Assembly: GCA_023091735.1 (NCBI GenBank)
Contig: JALKBU010000312.1
Location: 1 to 49,346, forward strand
Length of the DNA stretch: 49,346 bases
Source of the DNA: Trichomonas tenax
Taxonomy: Eukaryota; Parabasalia; Trichomonadida; Trichomonadidae
Reading direction: 5' to 3'
Under the pieces are notes generated by a model. It was not told the origin of the DNA. It saw nothing but the letters and a program-made list of their open reading frames with translations, and did not search any database. Position numbers and translations under genes: made by a program. Position 1 is the stretch's first letter; the number at the start of each line of letters is the position of its first letter. Positions 9,214 to 18,783 of the stretch are shown here, piece after piece.

Positions 9214-9224
9214 TGACATGTAAA
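9214..9224 (+). promoter_or_regulatory. TGACATGTAAA motif upstream of coiled-coil gene
   Basis: One exact TGACATGTAAA starts 29 bases before the ATG at 9243. This is the same 11-mer that is arrayed upstream of the other large coiled-coil gene (34984). A promoter role is inferred. Confidence 0.4.
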
Positions 9225-9242
9225 GTAGCAAAAAAGAAACGA

Positions 9243-12200
9243 ATGGAATCATCTTCCGATTTAAAGGATGATTCTATCGATTATGCGGATATTCATGACA
9301 TAAATCTCGCCAACGTTCGCTTGGTTAAAGATAACGAGCGTTTGACGAACCTTGTAAACTCATTAAAGCATCAAATCACAGAATCGTGTCAATTCGTCGA
9401 AAGGAATGCGGAACTTGAGCGAAATAACCAGAAAATGCAATCAGAACTACGAAGTACACGTTTGGAACTCGAAGATTATAAAAATAGACTTGAAATTTCG
9501 TTGAAAACAATCGAAGAATTGAAAAATAAGCAAAACAAAGAAACAAACACAAGGCAGGATTTAACTGCCTTCATGTATAACGCAGACAAAGAGAAAAATG
9601 CTTTAAACGAAGAAATCAAAGCTTTTAAAGAACAAATAGAAAAAAAGAATAACGACTTATTAAAGATTCAAGCGGAAACAAGCAATTTACACGCAATTAT
9701 TACGTCTATACTTAAGGTTTCGCAAACGTTTTTTAATCAAGTCTTCGAAAATCCAGATCAATTGATGAATTATTTAACACAAATGCCAAATAAAGACGAA
9801 TCAATACAATCACAGGACCTTAGACCTGTAATAAATTACGATGAGGAACTTATTTCAAAAATTTCTCAACTTAAAAATAAAATCAAAAAATTAAAGAAAT
9901 CTCAATTAGAAAATCAATCCAACATCGACAAAATACGCCAAGAAAATGAAAATAAGGTATCTGAACTTAACAACCAAATCATGAAATTAACAAATGAAAA
10001 GAATCAGATTCAACAAAAATTTTCTTTAAAGGAGATTGAAATAAATCACGAAAAATCACAGCAAATCAATGAAATCGAAACCCTAAAGAAGAAAATCCAG
10101 AGTTTACAGAATAAAAACAACAAAAAAGAAAATAACGATATTAAAAATAAAATTATTGAAGTTACAGGAACTCTTAAACAAGAAAACGCAAATCTAAAGC
10201 GTCAGATACAGGAAATGCGCCAACTTGCAACCGAAAAAGACAGGTTGGCAATTGAAAATCAAAATCAAGCGAAATTATTAATGGATCAAAGGATTTATTT
10301 CGATAACCAAAAGGAAATTATGAAAAAGAAATGCGATAAAATGCAAGAAGAGTTACAAAAAGCTAAAAAAGATTATGATGATCTTGAAATTAAATTAAAA
10401 TCAGCTCTTTTGGATAAAGATTCACAAGAAGAGAACAAATTGGCGAATATTGCTAAATTTAAGTGTTTAGAGTCATCTTTAGCAATGGCTGAAAATATAA
10501 AACTCGAATTAGAGTCTCAAAATAAGAAATTAACGCGATCTGTTAAATATTTGGAAGAAAATGTCGAAAACAGTAAATCAGAAGTTTCGAAGCTATCCAA
10601 GCATAGAGACAAACTTGTATCCATTGTTGGAAAGCAGAATTTGATCATCAACAGTCTCGAAAAAGCGCTAGAGAAGATTTCTTCTGAAAATAGATCAATG
10701 AAAGATAAAATCATAGAAACAAAGACGAGAATTATAGAAAAGGCTTCAGAAAAGCCACAGAATGTAGAAATGCCAATCTCAGCGTGGTTCTCTCAAGAAT
10801 TTTCAAGAGATCTTTGCAACGAAATCAACAAAATTGCAAATTCGCCAATCGAAAACATTACAAAATTGAAGAGTATTCTAAACACAATTGGATCATATTA
10901 CAATAATCAATCTCAGCAGAAGGATCAAAAAATTAAGCAAATTGCAGCAGAAAACCAAACAACAAAAGAACTTCTAGAAAAAGTCATCATCAATATTTCG
11001 AATTCATTAGAATTACCACAACTTTCTGTTTATTATATCACAGCTGATTGCGATCATGCAAACTCCGATGTAAACAAAGCAATTGAACAGTTGAACTTGG
11101 ATAAATTGCAGACATCGAACAATAAGCAAATTGTTGAGCAGGATTTATCAGAAATTATTGATAAACTTGCTGTTAAAAACAAAGACGAAGCGATGGAAAT
11201 GATTAATAAATTGTTTATGACAATCAATAATACGAAGACCGAATTGAAATCTTACAAGAAGCAAATCAAACAATTGAAGAAATTAATTAAAGCATGCACA
11301 AGTCAATCAGATGCAAAAGATGCTGCAAATCAGAAACAAATTAAAGAGTTAAATGAAGAAATTAAGAGCAAAGGCGATGAAATAATGAAACTTACAAACG
11401 ATTTAAACATCGCAGAAAGAAAGATTAAAACACAAGAAAAGATTATTAATGATATTAAAGACAAGGCCAAGAATGATATTGCAGATGTTATCAATAGTAA
11501 TTCCAGAAGCAACAAATCGGAAGAACAAAAATACCAAAAGATGATTTCAAATCTAAATGAAGACAAAATGAAAATTAAAACAGAAAATGAAGAACTTAAA
11601 CTCCGTATCAAGTTCTTAGAAAATGAAATATGCCAACTCAAAGGATGCATTATGACTGTTGAAAATGCAAGAAAGAAATCTGATGATGAAATATCAAAGA
11701 TGATGAATCAGTTCGATACTTACGATGCAAAACTCAGAGTCGAATTTGCAAAGGAGAAAGAAAATCAAAAGTCTTTATATGAAAAACACATTGCAGAACT
11801 CAAGCTTAGGAACTCTGAACTTGCTGAAGCTCACACAGTAATGTCTGAGTCCCTCAACCAATGCAATGCAAAGATTGCAGATTTGAGCAAACAATTGATT
11901 TGTGCTGAGAAGAATATCGATGATATAAAGAACGATAATGCTTCACAGATAGAAGAGTTGACAAGGTCGTTAAACGTTGCAAATGCAAAGATAAGATCCA
12001 TTACGCTTTCCAAAGATATGGAATATCAGTCAATAATTGATGATATCGTTAAGCAATCAAGAGTTGAAAATCAAAGTCTAATTGATACATTTGTGTATGA
12101 ATTATGCGACTTCATCGATCCGCATGTTCAGGTAAATATCCCTGTTCTATCATGCGCTGTTAGGAAAGCCCGTGAAGAGTTAAATAGATTATATGATCAA

Positions 12201-12299
12201 GAGGCCAAACTTAGATCAATACTTGGATTGGGAGATCGCGAAGTTGTTGAAGATTATGTTTCAAAATTAGTTTTATCAAGATTTCTCTCAAAGAAATAA
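9243..12299 (+). CDS. Long coiled-coil protein, 1018 aa
   Basis: A largely alpha-helical protein, rich in K, E, N, Q and S, with heptad-like hydrophobic spacing over almost its whole length. Long coiled-coil blocks run at about residues 25-180, 205-500 and 570-930. A less helical stretch around 500-560 (PISAWFSQEFSRDLCNEINK) and a non-coiled C-terminal region of ~90 residues (VYELCDFIDPHVQVNIPVLS) may be globular and partner-binding. The start is set at the ATG at 9243; the frame is open ten codons further up, to a TTG. No membrane anchor, GRIP domain or ATPase motif is visible. Such proteins in trichomonads may be cytoskeletal, centrosomal or Golgi tethers, but nothing in the sequence decides. 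Codon use is even and the frame intact, so it is a real gene. Confidence 0.85.
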   Translation: MESSSDLKDDSIDYADIHDINLANVRLVKDNERLTNLVNSLKHQITESCQFVERNAELERNNQKMQSELRSTRLELEDYKNRLEISLKTIEELKNKQNKETNTRQDLTAFMYNADKEKNALNEEIKAFKEQIEKKNNDLLKIQAETSNLHAIITSILKVSQTFFNQVFENPDQLMNYLTQMPNKDESIQSQDLRPVINYDEELISKISQLKNKIKKLKKSQLENQSNIDKIRQENENKVSELNNQIMKLTNEKNQIQQKFSLKEIEINHEKSQQINEIETLKKKIQSLQNKNNKKENNDIKNKIIEVTGTLKQENANLKRQIQEMRQLATEKDRLAIENQNQAKLLMDQRIYFDNQKEIMKKKCDKMQEELQKAKKDYDDLEIKLKSALLDKDSQEENKLANIAKFKCLESSLAMAENIKLELESQNKKLTRSVKYLEENVENSKSEVSKLSKHRDKLVSIVGKQNLIINSLEKALEKISSENRSMKDKIIETKTRIIEKASEKPQNVEMPISAWFSQEFSRDLCNEINKIANSPIENITKLKSILNTIGSYYNNQSQQKDQKIKQIAAENQTTKELLEKVIINISNSLELPQLSVYYITADCDHANSDVNKAIEQLNLDKLQTSNNKQIVEQDLSEIIDKLAVKNKDEAMEMINKLFMTINNTKTELKSYKKQIKQLKKLIKACTSQSDAKDAANQKQIKELNEEIKSKGDEIMKLTNDLNIAERKIKTQEKIINDIKDKAKNDIADVINSNSRSNKSEEQKYQKMISNLNEDKMKIKTENEELKLRIKFLENEICQLKGCIMTVENARKKSDDEISKMMNQFDTYDAKLRVEFAKEKENQKSLYEKHIAELKLRNSELAEAHTVMSESLNQCNAKIADLSKQLICAEKNIDDIKNDNASQIEELTRSLNVANAKIRSITLSKDMEYQSIIDDIVKQSRVENQSLIDTFVYELCDFIDPHVQVNIPVLSCAVRKAREELNRLYDQEAKLRSILGLGDREVVEDYVSKLVLSRFLSKK

Positions 12300-12622
12300 T
12301 GTTTTTTGTAATAAATGATGTTGTTTATGTTTGAATTCAACTCATATTCCGTTTCGGATTCTTTCCCTTGGCAGCTTATTTGTTTGTATTATATTGTATG
12401 ATAGAGCAATGGCTCATTATTGTAAAAATAGCATTTCTGCCTGTTTCTAATTCCCGAGCAATGAGAAGATATCATTAACATTCTAAGTTATCATTAAAAC
12501 AGAAAAGTAAAACGATGATTTTCCTGCTATGTTGTCAAAGAAAGTGAAAATGTACGGTTATAAAAGTGCCGAATTATTTGGTAAATGTTGTTTTCTAAAT
12601 AATTCACTCAGTATGAATATAA
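12300..12622. other. Intergenic, nothing recognised
   Basis: AT-rich spacer between the coiled-coil gene and the F5/8-C-like relic, without ORF or repeat that I can support. Confidence 0.5.
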
Positions 12623-12946
12623 GTCAAATACATTGTTAGCTATATTGTTGGAACTCATGCCGACCAGATGCCAGGTTATGTTATTGGGAAATACCCCAAT
12701 AATCCATCAAATTATATTCCTTTTGGTACAGAATATACATCAGGCCAAAATACAGTGGCAAATCCTAGCATAACATTGTGTTTTCCTTTCACAAAAATAA
12801 TTTCTCAAAGTTCTACATATCATATAAAATCTGAAATTTATCCCGTAACTTGGAAGATTTCCGGTTCTAATGATAACAAAGAATGGACTGAGCTTATATA
12901 TAAAAATGAACATATGTGTCCATTAGAAAAAAAGATTAACATTTAA
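12623..12946 (+). pseudogene. F5/8-type-C (discoidin-like) fragment
   Basis: An open frame from 12623 (first ATG at 12668) whose product carries the hallmark of trichomonad F5/8-type-C domains: a strand pair ending YPVTWKISGSNDNKEWTELI, where the WxxxGSND..W core is the conserved part of the discoidin fold. The preceding segment ITLCFPFTKIISQSSTYHIK fits the strands before it. Only about 90 residues of the ~140-residue domain are present. There is no signal peptide at the head, no anchor at the tail, and it stops right after a short basic tail. The complete F5/8-C gene at 14665 lies 2 kb away. I interpret this as a truncated relic of a surface or intracellular F5/8-C protein. Confidence 0.55.
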
Positions 12947-12981
12947 TGACGCATATAGATGCGAAGAAATGAATGTTCACT

Positions 12982-13359
12982 TTAATTTTTCGAATAGCCG
13001 GCACTTCCTCCTCCATTGCAACCAGGAGTTATTTGTTTTGCATTACATGAAACAGGTTCGTGTCCTTTTGTTCCAATATTAAGAAAAAACCTTTGTGTTC
13101 TTGTTAATGAAAGATATCCAGATACATAAGCTCCTTTGCCACCAAAATATTGGAAATTATAGTTGTTATTTGTGCACTCATTTCCGCCCTGGGCTCCCCA
13201 TAATTCGAATAAATATTTACCGGGCGGAAGCTGAATCTTCTGAGGTGCACATGAGTCACTTAATGGTCCATATATCTTAGTAAGGTTAGCAAGGGTAATG
13301 GAGATTGATAAAAACTCTTCTAAACAATAAAATGCAAAATGAAAAATGGCACTTTTTGT
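12982..13359 (-). pseudogene. Glycine-rich (ALK-like) secreted-protein relic
   Basis: The minus strand has a 125-codon frame without an ATG. It begins with a hydrophobic leader-like stretch (AIFHFAFYCLEEFLSIS) and then shows a clear pattern: LPPGKYLFELWGAQGG, then FGGKGAYVSGYLSL, FFLNIGTKG and finally CNGGGSAGYS, where it terminates. The WGAQGG / GGKGAYVSG / GCNGGGS signature is that of the glycine-rich region of ALK-type proteins, which trichomonads carry as a family of secreted or membrane proteins. Members are normally several hundred residues long, so this is truncated at the 3' end and lacks a start codon. It faces the F5/8-C fragment just upstream, so two extracellular-type relics lie tail to tail. 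Confidence 0.6.
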
Positions 13360-14115
13360 TTATGTCGCAAATATTAAGGTTATTTTGGAATGACTCATAA
13401 AACTTTGTCCATAGGATTCCAATAACATTTAGATGCATAATATCGCTGTTTTGGAGTTTTGGTCTTTAACCTTATTGTTAATATCTCCTCTTATTCAACA
13501 TTAATAATATTTTATTCGAAGATACAGTTTATCTTTATATATATTCTCTTCAATAGCATCATTACAAGAATTCATAATATCGAATATTCATTATGTGATA
13601 AATTCAATAAATATTTGAAAGAAAAAATGTTATTTTCATAAGCTAATAGTGTATGGTTGTCTTTTTAATAGATTTCTTATCGTGAACAGATACTCTTTGA
13701 TTATTAATTCATTATAAACAATTTAGACATTAATTTATAGATAGAAAAATAATGATATTAATAGTGATGACTCAAATAAAATGCTTTGCTTTCAGTTGTG
13801 GAACTAGGTGATAATAATTAAAGATATTCAAACCTATTGTGAAGGTAATTACAACACTAAAATCACAAGTTTAAAATACTAATAAACGCATAACAACAAC
13901 AAAATATAAAATAAAAAATAGGAAATATTCAATATGGAATATGGTAGAATAGAGAATATAATATTGGTATGGATATAATTAACGTAGAGAAAACCGTGAA
14001 AGACAGTGCAATTGAATTTCTAGGTTATGTGATGTGATTTGGACTGGTTAAGCATGTTAAAATCAGTAAATTTGAAAGTTCCATAGTTGAATATTTGCTA
14101 TTATACTTCAAAAAC
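13360..14115. other. Intergenic, AT-rich
   Basis: A 60-codon plus-strand frame at 13459-13641 is of low complexity (F, I, Y, N, S) and looks like chance. Nothing else recognised. Confidence 0.5.
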
Positions 14116-14427
14116 TTAAATTCGGCGGTAACCAAACTCTAAAACTGGTGGTGGTGAGATTGTTATTGTATAACGTTTATCTTCTGTTAGATAATCGATA
14201 TTGAAAGGGTGTTCAAGGATAACTTTCCTCAACTCTGCGAAGTGCGATCCAATCCAAAGGTAAATTAGTGATTTCTTGTACTTGTATCTAGTTTCGATCG
14301 GTTTATCGATAGAATCAGAGAAAAGTTTCGCGATTTTGAGGAGAACTGAGGATACCAGGTCATCCCTGAAATTTTCTTTTATCCAATTTTTCGCTGCTTG
14401 AATCAGGAATTCACTCTCTGAACTCAT
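14116..14427 (-). CDS. Small conserved-looking protein, 103 aa
   Basis: The product starts MSSESEFLIQAAKNWIKENF and is predicted helical in its first half (DDLVSSVLLKIAKLFSDSID), then ends in a proline-containing strand region (TITISPPPVLEFGYRRI). I place the start at the ATG at 14427; the frame also has an ATG at 14454. An AAAAGTGACA motif (14442-14451, minus sense) would lie in the leader if 14427 is used, which supports that choice. I do not recognise the family. The balance of residues and intact frame suggest a real gene. It is transcribed in the same direction as the F5/8-C gene, downstream of it by about 240 bp. Confidence 0.55.
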   Translation of the reverse strand: MSSESEFLIQAAKNWIKENFRDDLVSSVLLKIAKLFSDSIDKPIETRYKYKKSLIYLWIGSHFAELRKVILEHPFNIDYLTEDKRYTITISPPPVLEFGYRRI

Positions 14428-14441
14428 GACGATAAATATAA

Positions 14442-14451
14442 TGTCACTTTT
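14442..14451 (-). promoter_or_regulatory. AAAAGTGACA motif upstream of 103-aa gene
   Basis: Exact AAAAGTGACA on the minus strand, about 15 bases upstream of the ATG at 14427. It matches the copy that abuts the DUF3447 start codon at 636. Regulatory role inferred. Confidence 0.35.
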
Positions 14452-14664
14452 CATCACGGACTAAATATTTTGCTGTGGATATCATTTTCATATACAACGT
14501 TCATCAAAAAGCACAATTTTTGGGGTAAAAAGTCCCGCCAACGAAGCAATCATAATGATCTAATTTGATATACCCGAAGAAACGCTTCAAAGTGTTCCCA
14601 AACGATCTATTTTCGAAGTTTTGTTATTGCATAAAGTTATAGCAGTAAATTAACAAGTACAAAT

Positions 14665-15924
14665 TTATAATTTTTCCTTCAAGGAGCCAAATAGCTCTAG
14701 TGCGGATGCTGCTAGTGCCCAGTACCCTGAGTGCGCAACCGATGCCATCCGAAGACGAATCTTCGAAAAGAAATCTTTCGAATTCACATCGAAAGTCTTT
14801 TTGTGGAAAGGTCCATTGAGGTCCACATTGTCCTTCTGCTCATTTATAACTGTCCATGACTCACCGTCGTTGCTTCCTTCGACAACCCAAGACTTCAGAT
14901 GATGGTCATTAATTTTTCCGTCTTTGGAAACGATTGTGTATGCACTGAGTCTAACTGAGGACTCCTTGAAATCGAATTTCACCCATGAGTTCTCTTCGTT
15001 CAATGATTGATACATTTTTGGTGAATCAAAGTTGCAAAGATTGTCTGGTGTGAAAGTAATGAATGAACTTGAGCTCGTTACGTCTACAACACCCTTCTTG
15101 TGCACGTTTCCGCCACATTTTTCTGTTAAATAATTGATGATTCCTTTTAATGATCCGTTTTCTGTTGGTTTTACGTTAAAACAGTTTGGATCTTGTCCAA
15201 TAACTTGATCTGGGGCTTGTTTAACTTCTAATTGTGCTGTTTTAACTTCTACTGAAGAAGAAACGCCTTTAACAAGTTTTTCATAAATAACTTGTGTGCA
15301 TTTCTGAACAGGAACGAGCTGAAGGAATTCTATCTTTTCATTCATGCTTATCTTACCGAAATCTACTGTTTCGAACAACTTAATATATTCATCACTTTCG
15401 CAAACTTCTTCAACAATTAAATCAAATTTCCAGCTTTCATTTTCGATTCTAGCGGATGGAGATGTGAAAATTAAGTACTGGGAGTTGATATCCAATGACT
15501 TTACAGCGTCTTCATCCATTTCAAACAAGTGTGAAGCGATATAATTAACTTCATTTGTGATATCTAAATTGCAACTCTGTTTGTTTTTGAGAATTGGTAT
15601 TGAATTCGATGGATTAAGTTTAACTGTATTAGCAACAGCCTTCAATTCGTCGTTTTCAAGAAATGTTCCATAAATTCCAAGCTGGATCTTGATATTATCA
15701 GGAATTTCTATCTTTTCGCCGTCCAGTAGTTTGATTACATACGAAAACGCTTTGTCTTTGTCATCATAAGGGAAAATAAATTCTTGATCATTCGTTTTTA
15801 TCTTTTTAGAAAGGAAATGAGCACGAATAATTCCAATGTGATACTCAGAGTCGTTGAATTTGATGTCTATTTGTTGAGTCTCTGTAATATTTTTGAGGCC
15901 AGATGATGTTAATTGAAAACTCAT
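14665..15924 (-). CDS. BTB-like N-terminus plus F5/8-type-C protein, 419 aa
   Basis: The N-terminal ~100 residues (DIKFNDSEYHIGIIRAHFLS, then a hydrophobic-rich stretch ending LLDGEKIEIPDN) resemble the BTB/POZ-like domain of trichomonad proteins of this layout. A helical BACK-like middle follows (~110-230). The C-terminal F5/8-type-C domain spans about residues 265-415, with WVKFDFKESSVRLSAYTIVS, SWVVEGSNDGESWTVI and FFSKIRLRMASVAHSGYWAL. Domain order matches BTBD9-like proteins, which act inside the cell as protein-interaction or ubiquitin-ligase adaptors; no signal peptide is present. The start is the ATG at 15924; the frame extends thirteen codons further only to a TTG. A linker near residue 245 has a short QLEVKQAPDQ stretch. 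Domain assignment of the C-terminus is firm, that of the BTB part moderate. Confidence 0.8.
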   Translation of the reverse strand: MSFQLTSSGLKNITETQQIDIKFNDSEYHIGIIRAHFLSKKIKTNDQEFIFPYDDKDKAFSYVIKLLDGEKIEIPDNIKIQLGIYGTFLENDELKAVANTVKLNPSNSIPILKNKQSCNLDITNEVNYIASHLFEMDEDAVKSLDINSQYLIFTSPSARIENESWKFDLIVEEVCESDEYIKLFETVDFGKISMNEKIEFLQLVPVQKCTQVIYEKLVKGVSSSVEVKTAQLEVKQAPDQVIGQDPNCFNVKPTENGSLKGIINYLTEKCGGNVHKKGVVDVTSSSSFITFTPDNLCNFDSPKMYQSLNEENSWVKFDFKESSVRLSAYTIVSKDGKINDHHLKSWVVEGSNDGESWTVINEQKDNVDLNGPFHKKTFDVNSKDFFSKIRLRMASVAHSGYWALAASALELFGSLKEKL

Positions 15925-16374
15925 TAATAACTTTATGCAATAACTGTGTACATTATAATTCAAACTTCAAAACTTAAATATTGGTCAGAGTTACGGTTGA
16001 TGAATTTCATATTATAAAAATTTCAAATTTCAATAAACATCAACGAACTTTCTAACTATCATCACCATAATTTCTTTCATGATTTTATCATATTTTTGAC
16101 TAACAACTTCATCAACGTGATTTATTTGTTTGATATCAAATATAACTTGTGCATAACGATACCTATTGAGTTATTCTATCTTCTGTCAATAGTTATCACT
16201 CCTCATAATGATATTATCATAATATGAAATTAAATGTCTTGCAATAATGTGTTTGTACCATTATATCCATCCATTCTATGAGATTCTGTCATTGCGAACT
16301 ATCATCGATTATGATCATCATTATTATTAATGCCAAAAAAATATGTGAATTTGAAATCAAATAATTAAAACAAT
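15925..16374. other. Intergenic, nothing recognised
   Basis: AT-rich spacer between two minus-strand genes. It contains many TCATCA/ATGATT words and no ORF worth listing. Confidence 0.5.
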
Positions 16375-18744
16375 TTATATCTTCTCCTTAGAAGGCAAAA
16401 ATTCGAGCTGGCTAATCTGCGCGACAGGTCCGTTACATTTCCTCAGCAAAGCCATCATATGTGGTGGATATGAGATTGTGCGCCCTTCCTTTGTTGGCTT
16501 TACAGAGAGCCATGACAAGTGGGACATGTTCTGCGCGTACTCAAACAATGTTGTTCTTGGATCATTAGATTCCGTGAACAGTGAGATTGAATATGGCTGA
16601 TCCTGCTTAGAAACAACGAAGCATGTTGCATATGGTCTCGCTGGATCAGGAACGACCTCTTCGACGCACTCTACATCGCAGTAGACAATGACGTCGTCGA
16701 GGAAATCCTCTTGGAAAGTAACTTGAATAGTAGAGGATGGATAGACTGAAAATACTGTAATCGGTAGATTGAACTGTGATGACTTCATCTTAAGCTCATC
16801 AAGTAATGGTCTAGAAATACCTTCCGCAAGGATTGAAATGGTAATACGGACTGTCGATGTGTTGAATAATGATGTCTGCTCTCTTAAGAACTGGAATAAT
16901 CTGTCAATATTAGAAACAGGCAAAACGTGCATAACTGCGCCAATTTCATCAACCCATGCAGTTAAACCAACCCTCAAGTCCCAGCAAACATGCATTCCGA
17001 GGTCAACTTGCTCGTTGGACAAGAACTGTGGAGGCTGGTATCTGTATCCGAAGAAGCAGGCGGTAATTTCTTTGTTTGCAAGGAAAACCATGCCAAATGG
17101 CCTTGGCGTGAAAACTCTGACTCTGCTGTAGACGACGAATGCGATTGTCTTGATCTCTGTTGTATCTGCTGTGTGGATGGCCGCAGGACGAATATATGAA
17201 ACAATGGAGTGTGGATTGAAGTCAGCAGTGAAAATCGGATCACCCACAATGAATGTCATCAATGGCTCGTTTTGGAATTGCGTTTGAATTTTCTGCTTGA
17301 AGAATGTCTCAACAGACTGCGGAATCTGGTCTGGAGTTGATGCGAAATATGCTTGGCCTTTAGGATACTCGAATAACTCACCGAAATTGAAAGACGTGTA
17401 GATGCTCTTTAACTGGTTGAAGAACGTGCGGACATCCATCTCAGAGAACTGTCTATCATAAAACACAACAAAACTGGCGCTCTTAGGTCCTGATATTGGA
17501 CGATAAAGATTTTCATCCCAATCATAAATTGCGCGCGTAGAATCGACATTTTGAACACTGTTGTCCTTAAGAACACATACTTGTGGTGTTCCAAGATGTT
17601 GGTAGTTAAATTCGGAGTATTCTGCAAAATCTGTTGTGCCTGGTGGCGGTGATGTCGATCCAAAGCCGTAGTCGAATCTTTGTGTAGAAAGGAAACTTGC
17701 TACAAGTAATGTAAGCGTTTGTGGTTGTTCTGGGAAAATTTCGGGCGTTGATAATGCTTTTAGAATAGCTTTGCGCTGATCTTGGTTTTCAATGAGATCA
17801 GTGACGACATCTTTTGGTGTCAAATCTGGAAATTCTATTTGATATGAAATATCCGAATTTGGTTTTGTTGTTTCTTCGCTTTTCTGCGCATAGTTTCGTT
17901 CAAAGAATCCATCAAGTTCTCCGGGCTTAATGTCTAAAATGTTCAAAGTATCGAAATTACATAACGATTTATTTTGTTCAACTTTAGGCGCTTCCGCGGT
18001 CGCTTTAACTGTTTTCATTGGATTGTCTGTATAATATTTTCCTATGGAAACGTTAGGAGAACTCATATAAACGAACTGTGTTTCGTGCCATTGAATGACT
18101 CTCTCTGTGAGGTCAACGTATTTAACAATTGCTTCTTTTGCGTCGGATGCTATAACTTTAAATGCGTGTTCGTGCGGTGGAATGAGAATATACGTATTTT
18201 CTTTTGGTTTGTAGGGATAATCAAGAATGAAATTTAAATTTCCTTGGATATTTGTCCTAATTGTTATTGCGCCATTCCTTAGGACAGGAATATGGTATAG
18301 AATAAATGGATCTATAGTAAGAGGAAAATCTGTTATTAATATGAAAGATGTAAAATATAAAGTTCGGTAAGATCGATATTCGTAGTAAGAACGTAAAGCC
18401 AAAGCTCGCTGAAGGTGATTTGATATCTCTGCATTGAATAACTGCGTCGGATCCCATATTTGTTCTTTGAATATCGCGTAACTCGGCAATTTATACGAAT
18501 CAAAGCTATCGTCGAGATCGAAAACGATCACACACGGTTTCTTCTGATCACTTGCAAAGTAATCTGGAGGCTTATTCAAGTAGAAGGCGGGTACGTGAGA
18601 ATATGCGATTGAATGCGATAAAACAAGCAACCTGAAGCGATCAGCTTGCTCAGTCAAATCAGTACATTCAGGGTAAAGCTGGATCAGGAGAATCCGAATG
18701 GATTTATACACTCGGTCTCCCAGATTCCACTTTCCCCGCAACAT
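16375..18744 (-). CDS. MED13-like Mediator subunit (CDK8 module)
   Basis: A 789-residue protein with no coiled coil or membrane segment. The C-terminal half looks like the MID/PIWI-like part of Mediator subunit 13. SFVVFYDRQFSEMDVRTFFN (from about 423) begins a long alternating strand/helix region. HVCWDLRVGLTAWVDEIGAV parallels the MED13 segment in which a tryptophan-containing strand pair precedes a 'gellet' helix. The end, MSHLSWLSVKPTKEGRTISY followed by PPHMMALLR (from about 742), corresponds to the MED13 C-terminus, where an 'ALSWL' motif is followed by a proline-headed helix. MED13 links the CDK8 kinase module to core Mediator in the nucleus. Animal and yeast MED13 are more than 1,400 residues long, so this is a compact version lacking the large disordered middle. 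The assignment rests on pattern recognition; an unrelated PIWI-fold protein is the main alternative. Confidence 0.5.
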   Translation of the reverse strand: MLRGKWNLGDRVYKSIRILLIQLYPECTDLTEQADRFRLLVLSHSIAYSHVPAFYLNKPPDYFASDQKKPCVIVFDLDDSFDSYKLPSYAIFKEQIWDPTQLFNAEISNHLQRALALRSYYEYRSYRTLYFTSFILITDFPLTIDPFILYHIPVLRNGAITIRTNIQGNLNFILDYPYKPKENTYILIPPHEHAFKVIASDAKEAIVKYVDLTERVIQWHETQFVYMSSPNVSIGKYYTDNPMKTVKATAEAPKVEQNKSLCNFDTLNILDIKPGELDGFFERNYAQKSEETTKPNSDISYQIEFPDLTPKDVVTDLIENQDQRKAILKALSTPEIFPEQPQTLTLLVASFLSTQRFDYGFGSTSPPPGTTDFAEYSEFNYQHLGTPQVCVLKDNSVQNVDSTRAIYDWDENLYRPISGPKSASFVVFYDRQFSEMDVRTFFNQLKSIYTSFNFGELFEYPKGQAYFASTPDQIPQSVETFFKQKIQTQFQNEPLMTFIVGDPIFTADFNPHSIVSYIRPAAIHTADTTEIKTIAFVVYSRVRVFTPRPFGMVFLANKEITACFFGYRYQPPQFLSNEQVDLGMHVCWDLRVGLTAWVDEIGAVMHVLPVSNIDRLFQFLREQTSLFNTSTVRITISILAEGISRPLLDELKMKSSQFNLPITVFSVYPSSTIQVTFQEDFLDDVIVYCDVECVEEVVPDPARPYATCFVVSKQDQPYSISLFTESNDPRTTLFEYAQNMSHLSWLSVKPTKEGRTISYPPHMMALLRKCNGPVAQISQLEFLPSKEKI

Positions 18745-18751
18745 TTACTAG

Positions 18752-18783
18752 TTTACATGACAAAATTTCCAATTTATTTGTCA
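18752..18783 (-). promoter_or_regulatory. Two TGNCANRTAAA motifs 21 bp apart upstream of MED13-like gene
   Basis: Read on the minus strand, TGTCATGTAAA (18752-18762) starts 18 bases before the ATG at 18744 and TGACAAATAAA (18773-18783) lies exactly 21 bases further out. The spacing equals that of the long array upstream of 34984. A weaker copy (GCGCCCGTAAA, 18814-18824) lies another 41 bases away. Promoter function is inferred. Confidence 0.45.

Noticed and set aside
13459..13641. 60-codon plus-strand frame
   Set aside because: Low-complexity AT-derived sequence.
17974..18237. Opposite-strand frames across the MED13-like, MATE, BEACH and coiled-coil genes
   Set aside because: They lie inside strong genes on the other strand or in another frame and follow from the codon bias of the real gene.
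16375..18744. Sec23/Sec24 identity for the 789-aa protein
   Set aside because: No zinc-ribbon cysteines and no gelsolin-like end; the C-terminal motifs fit MED13 better.
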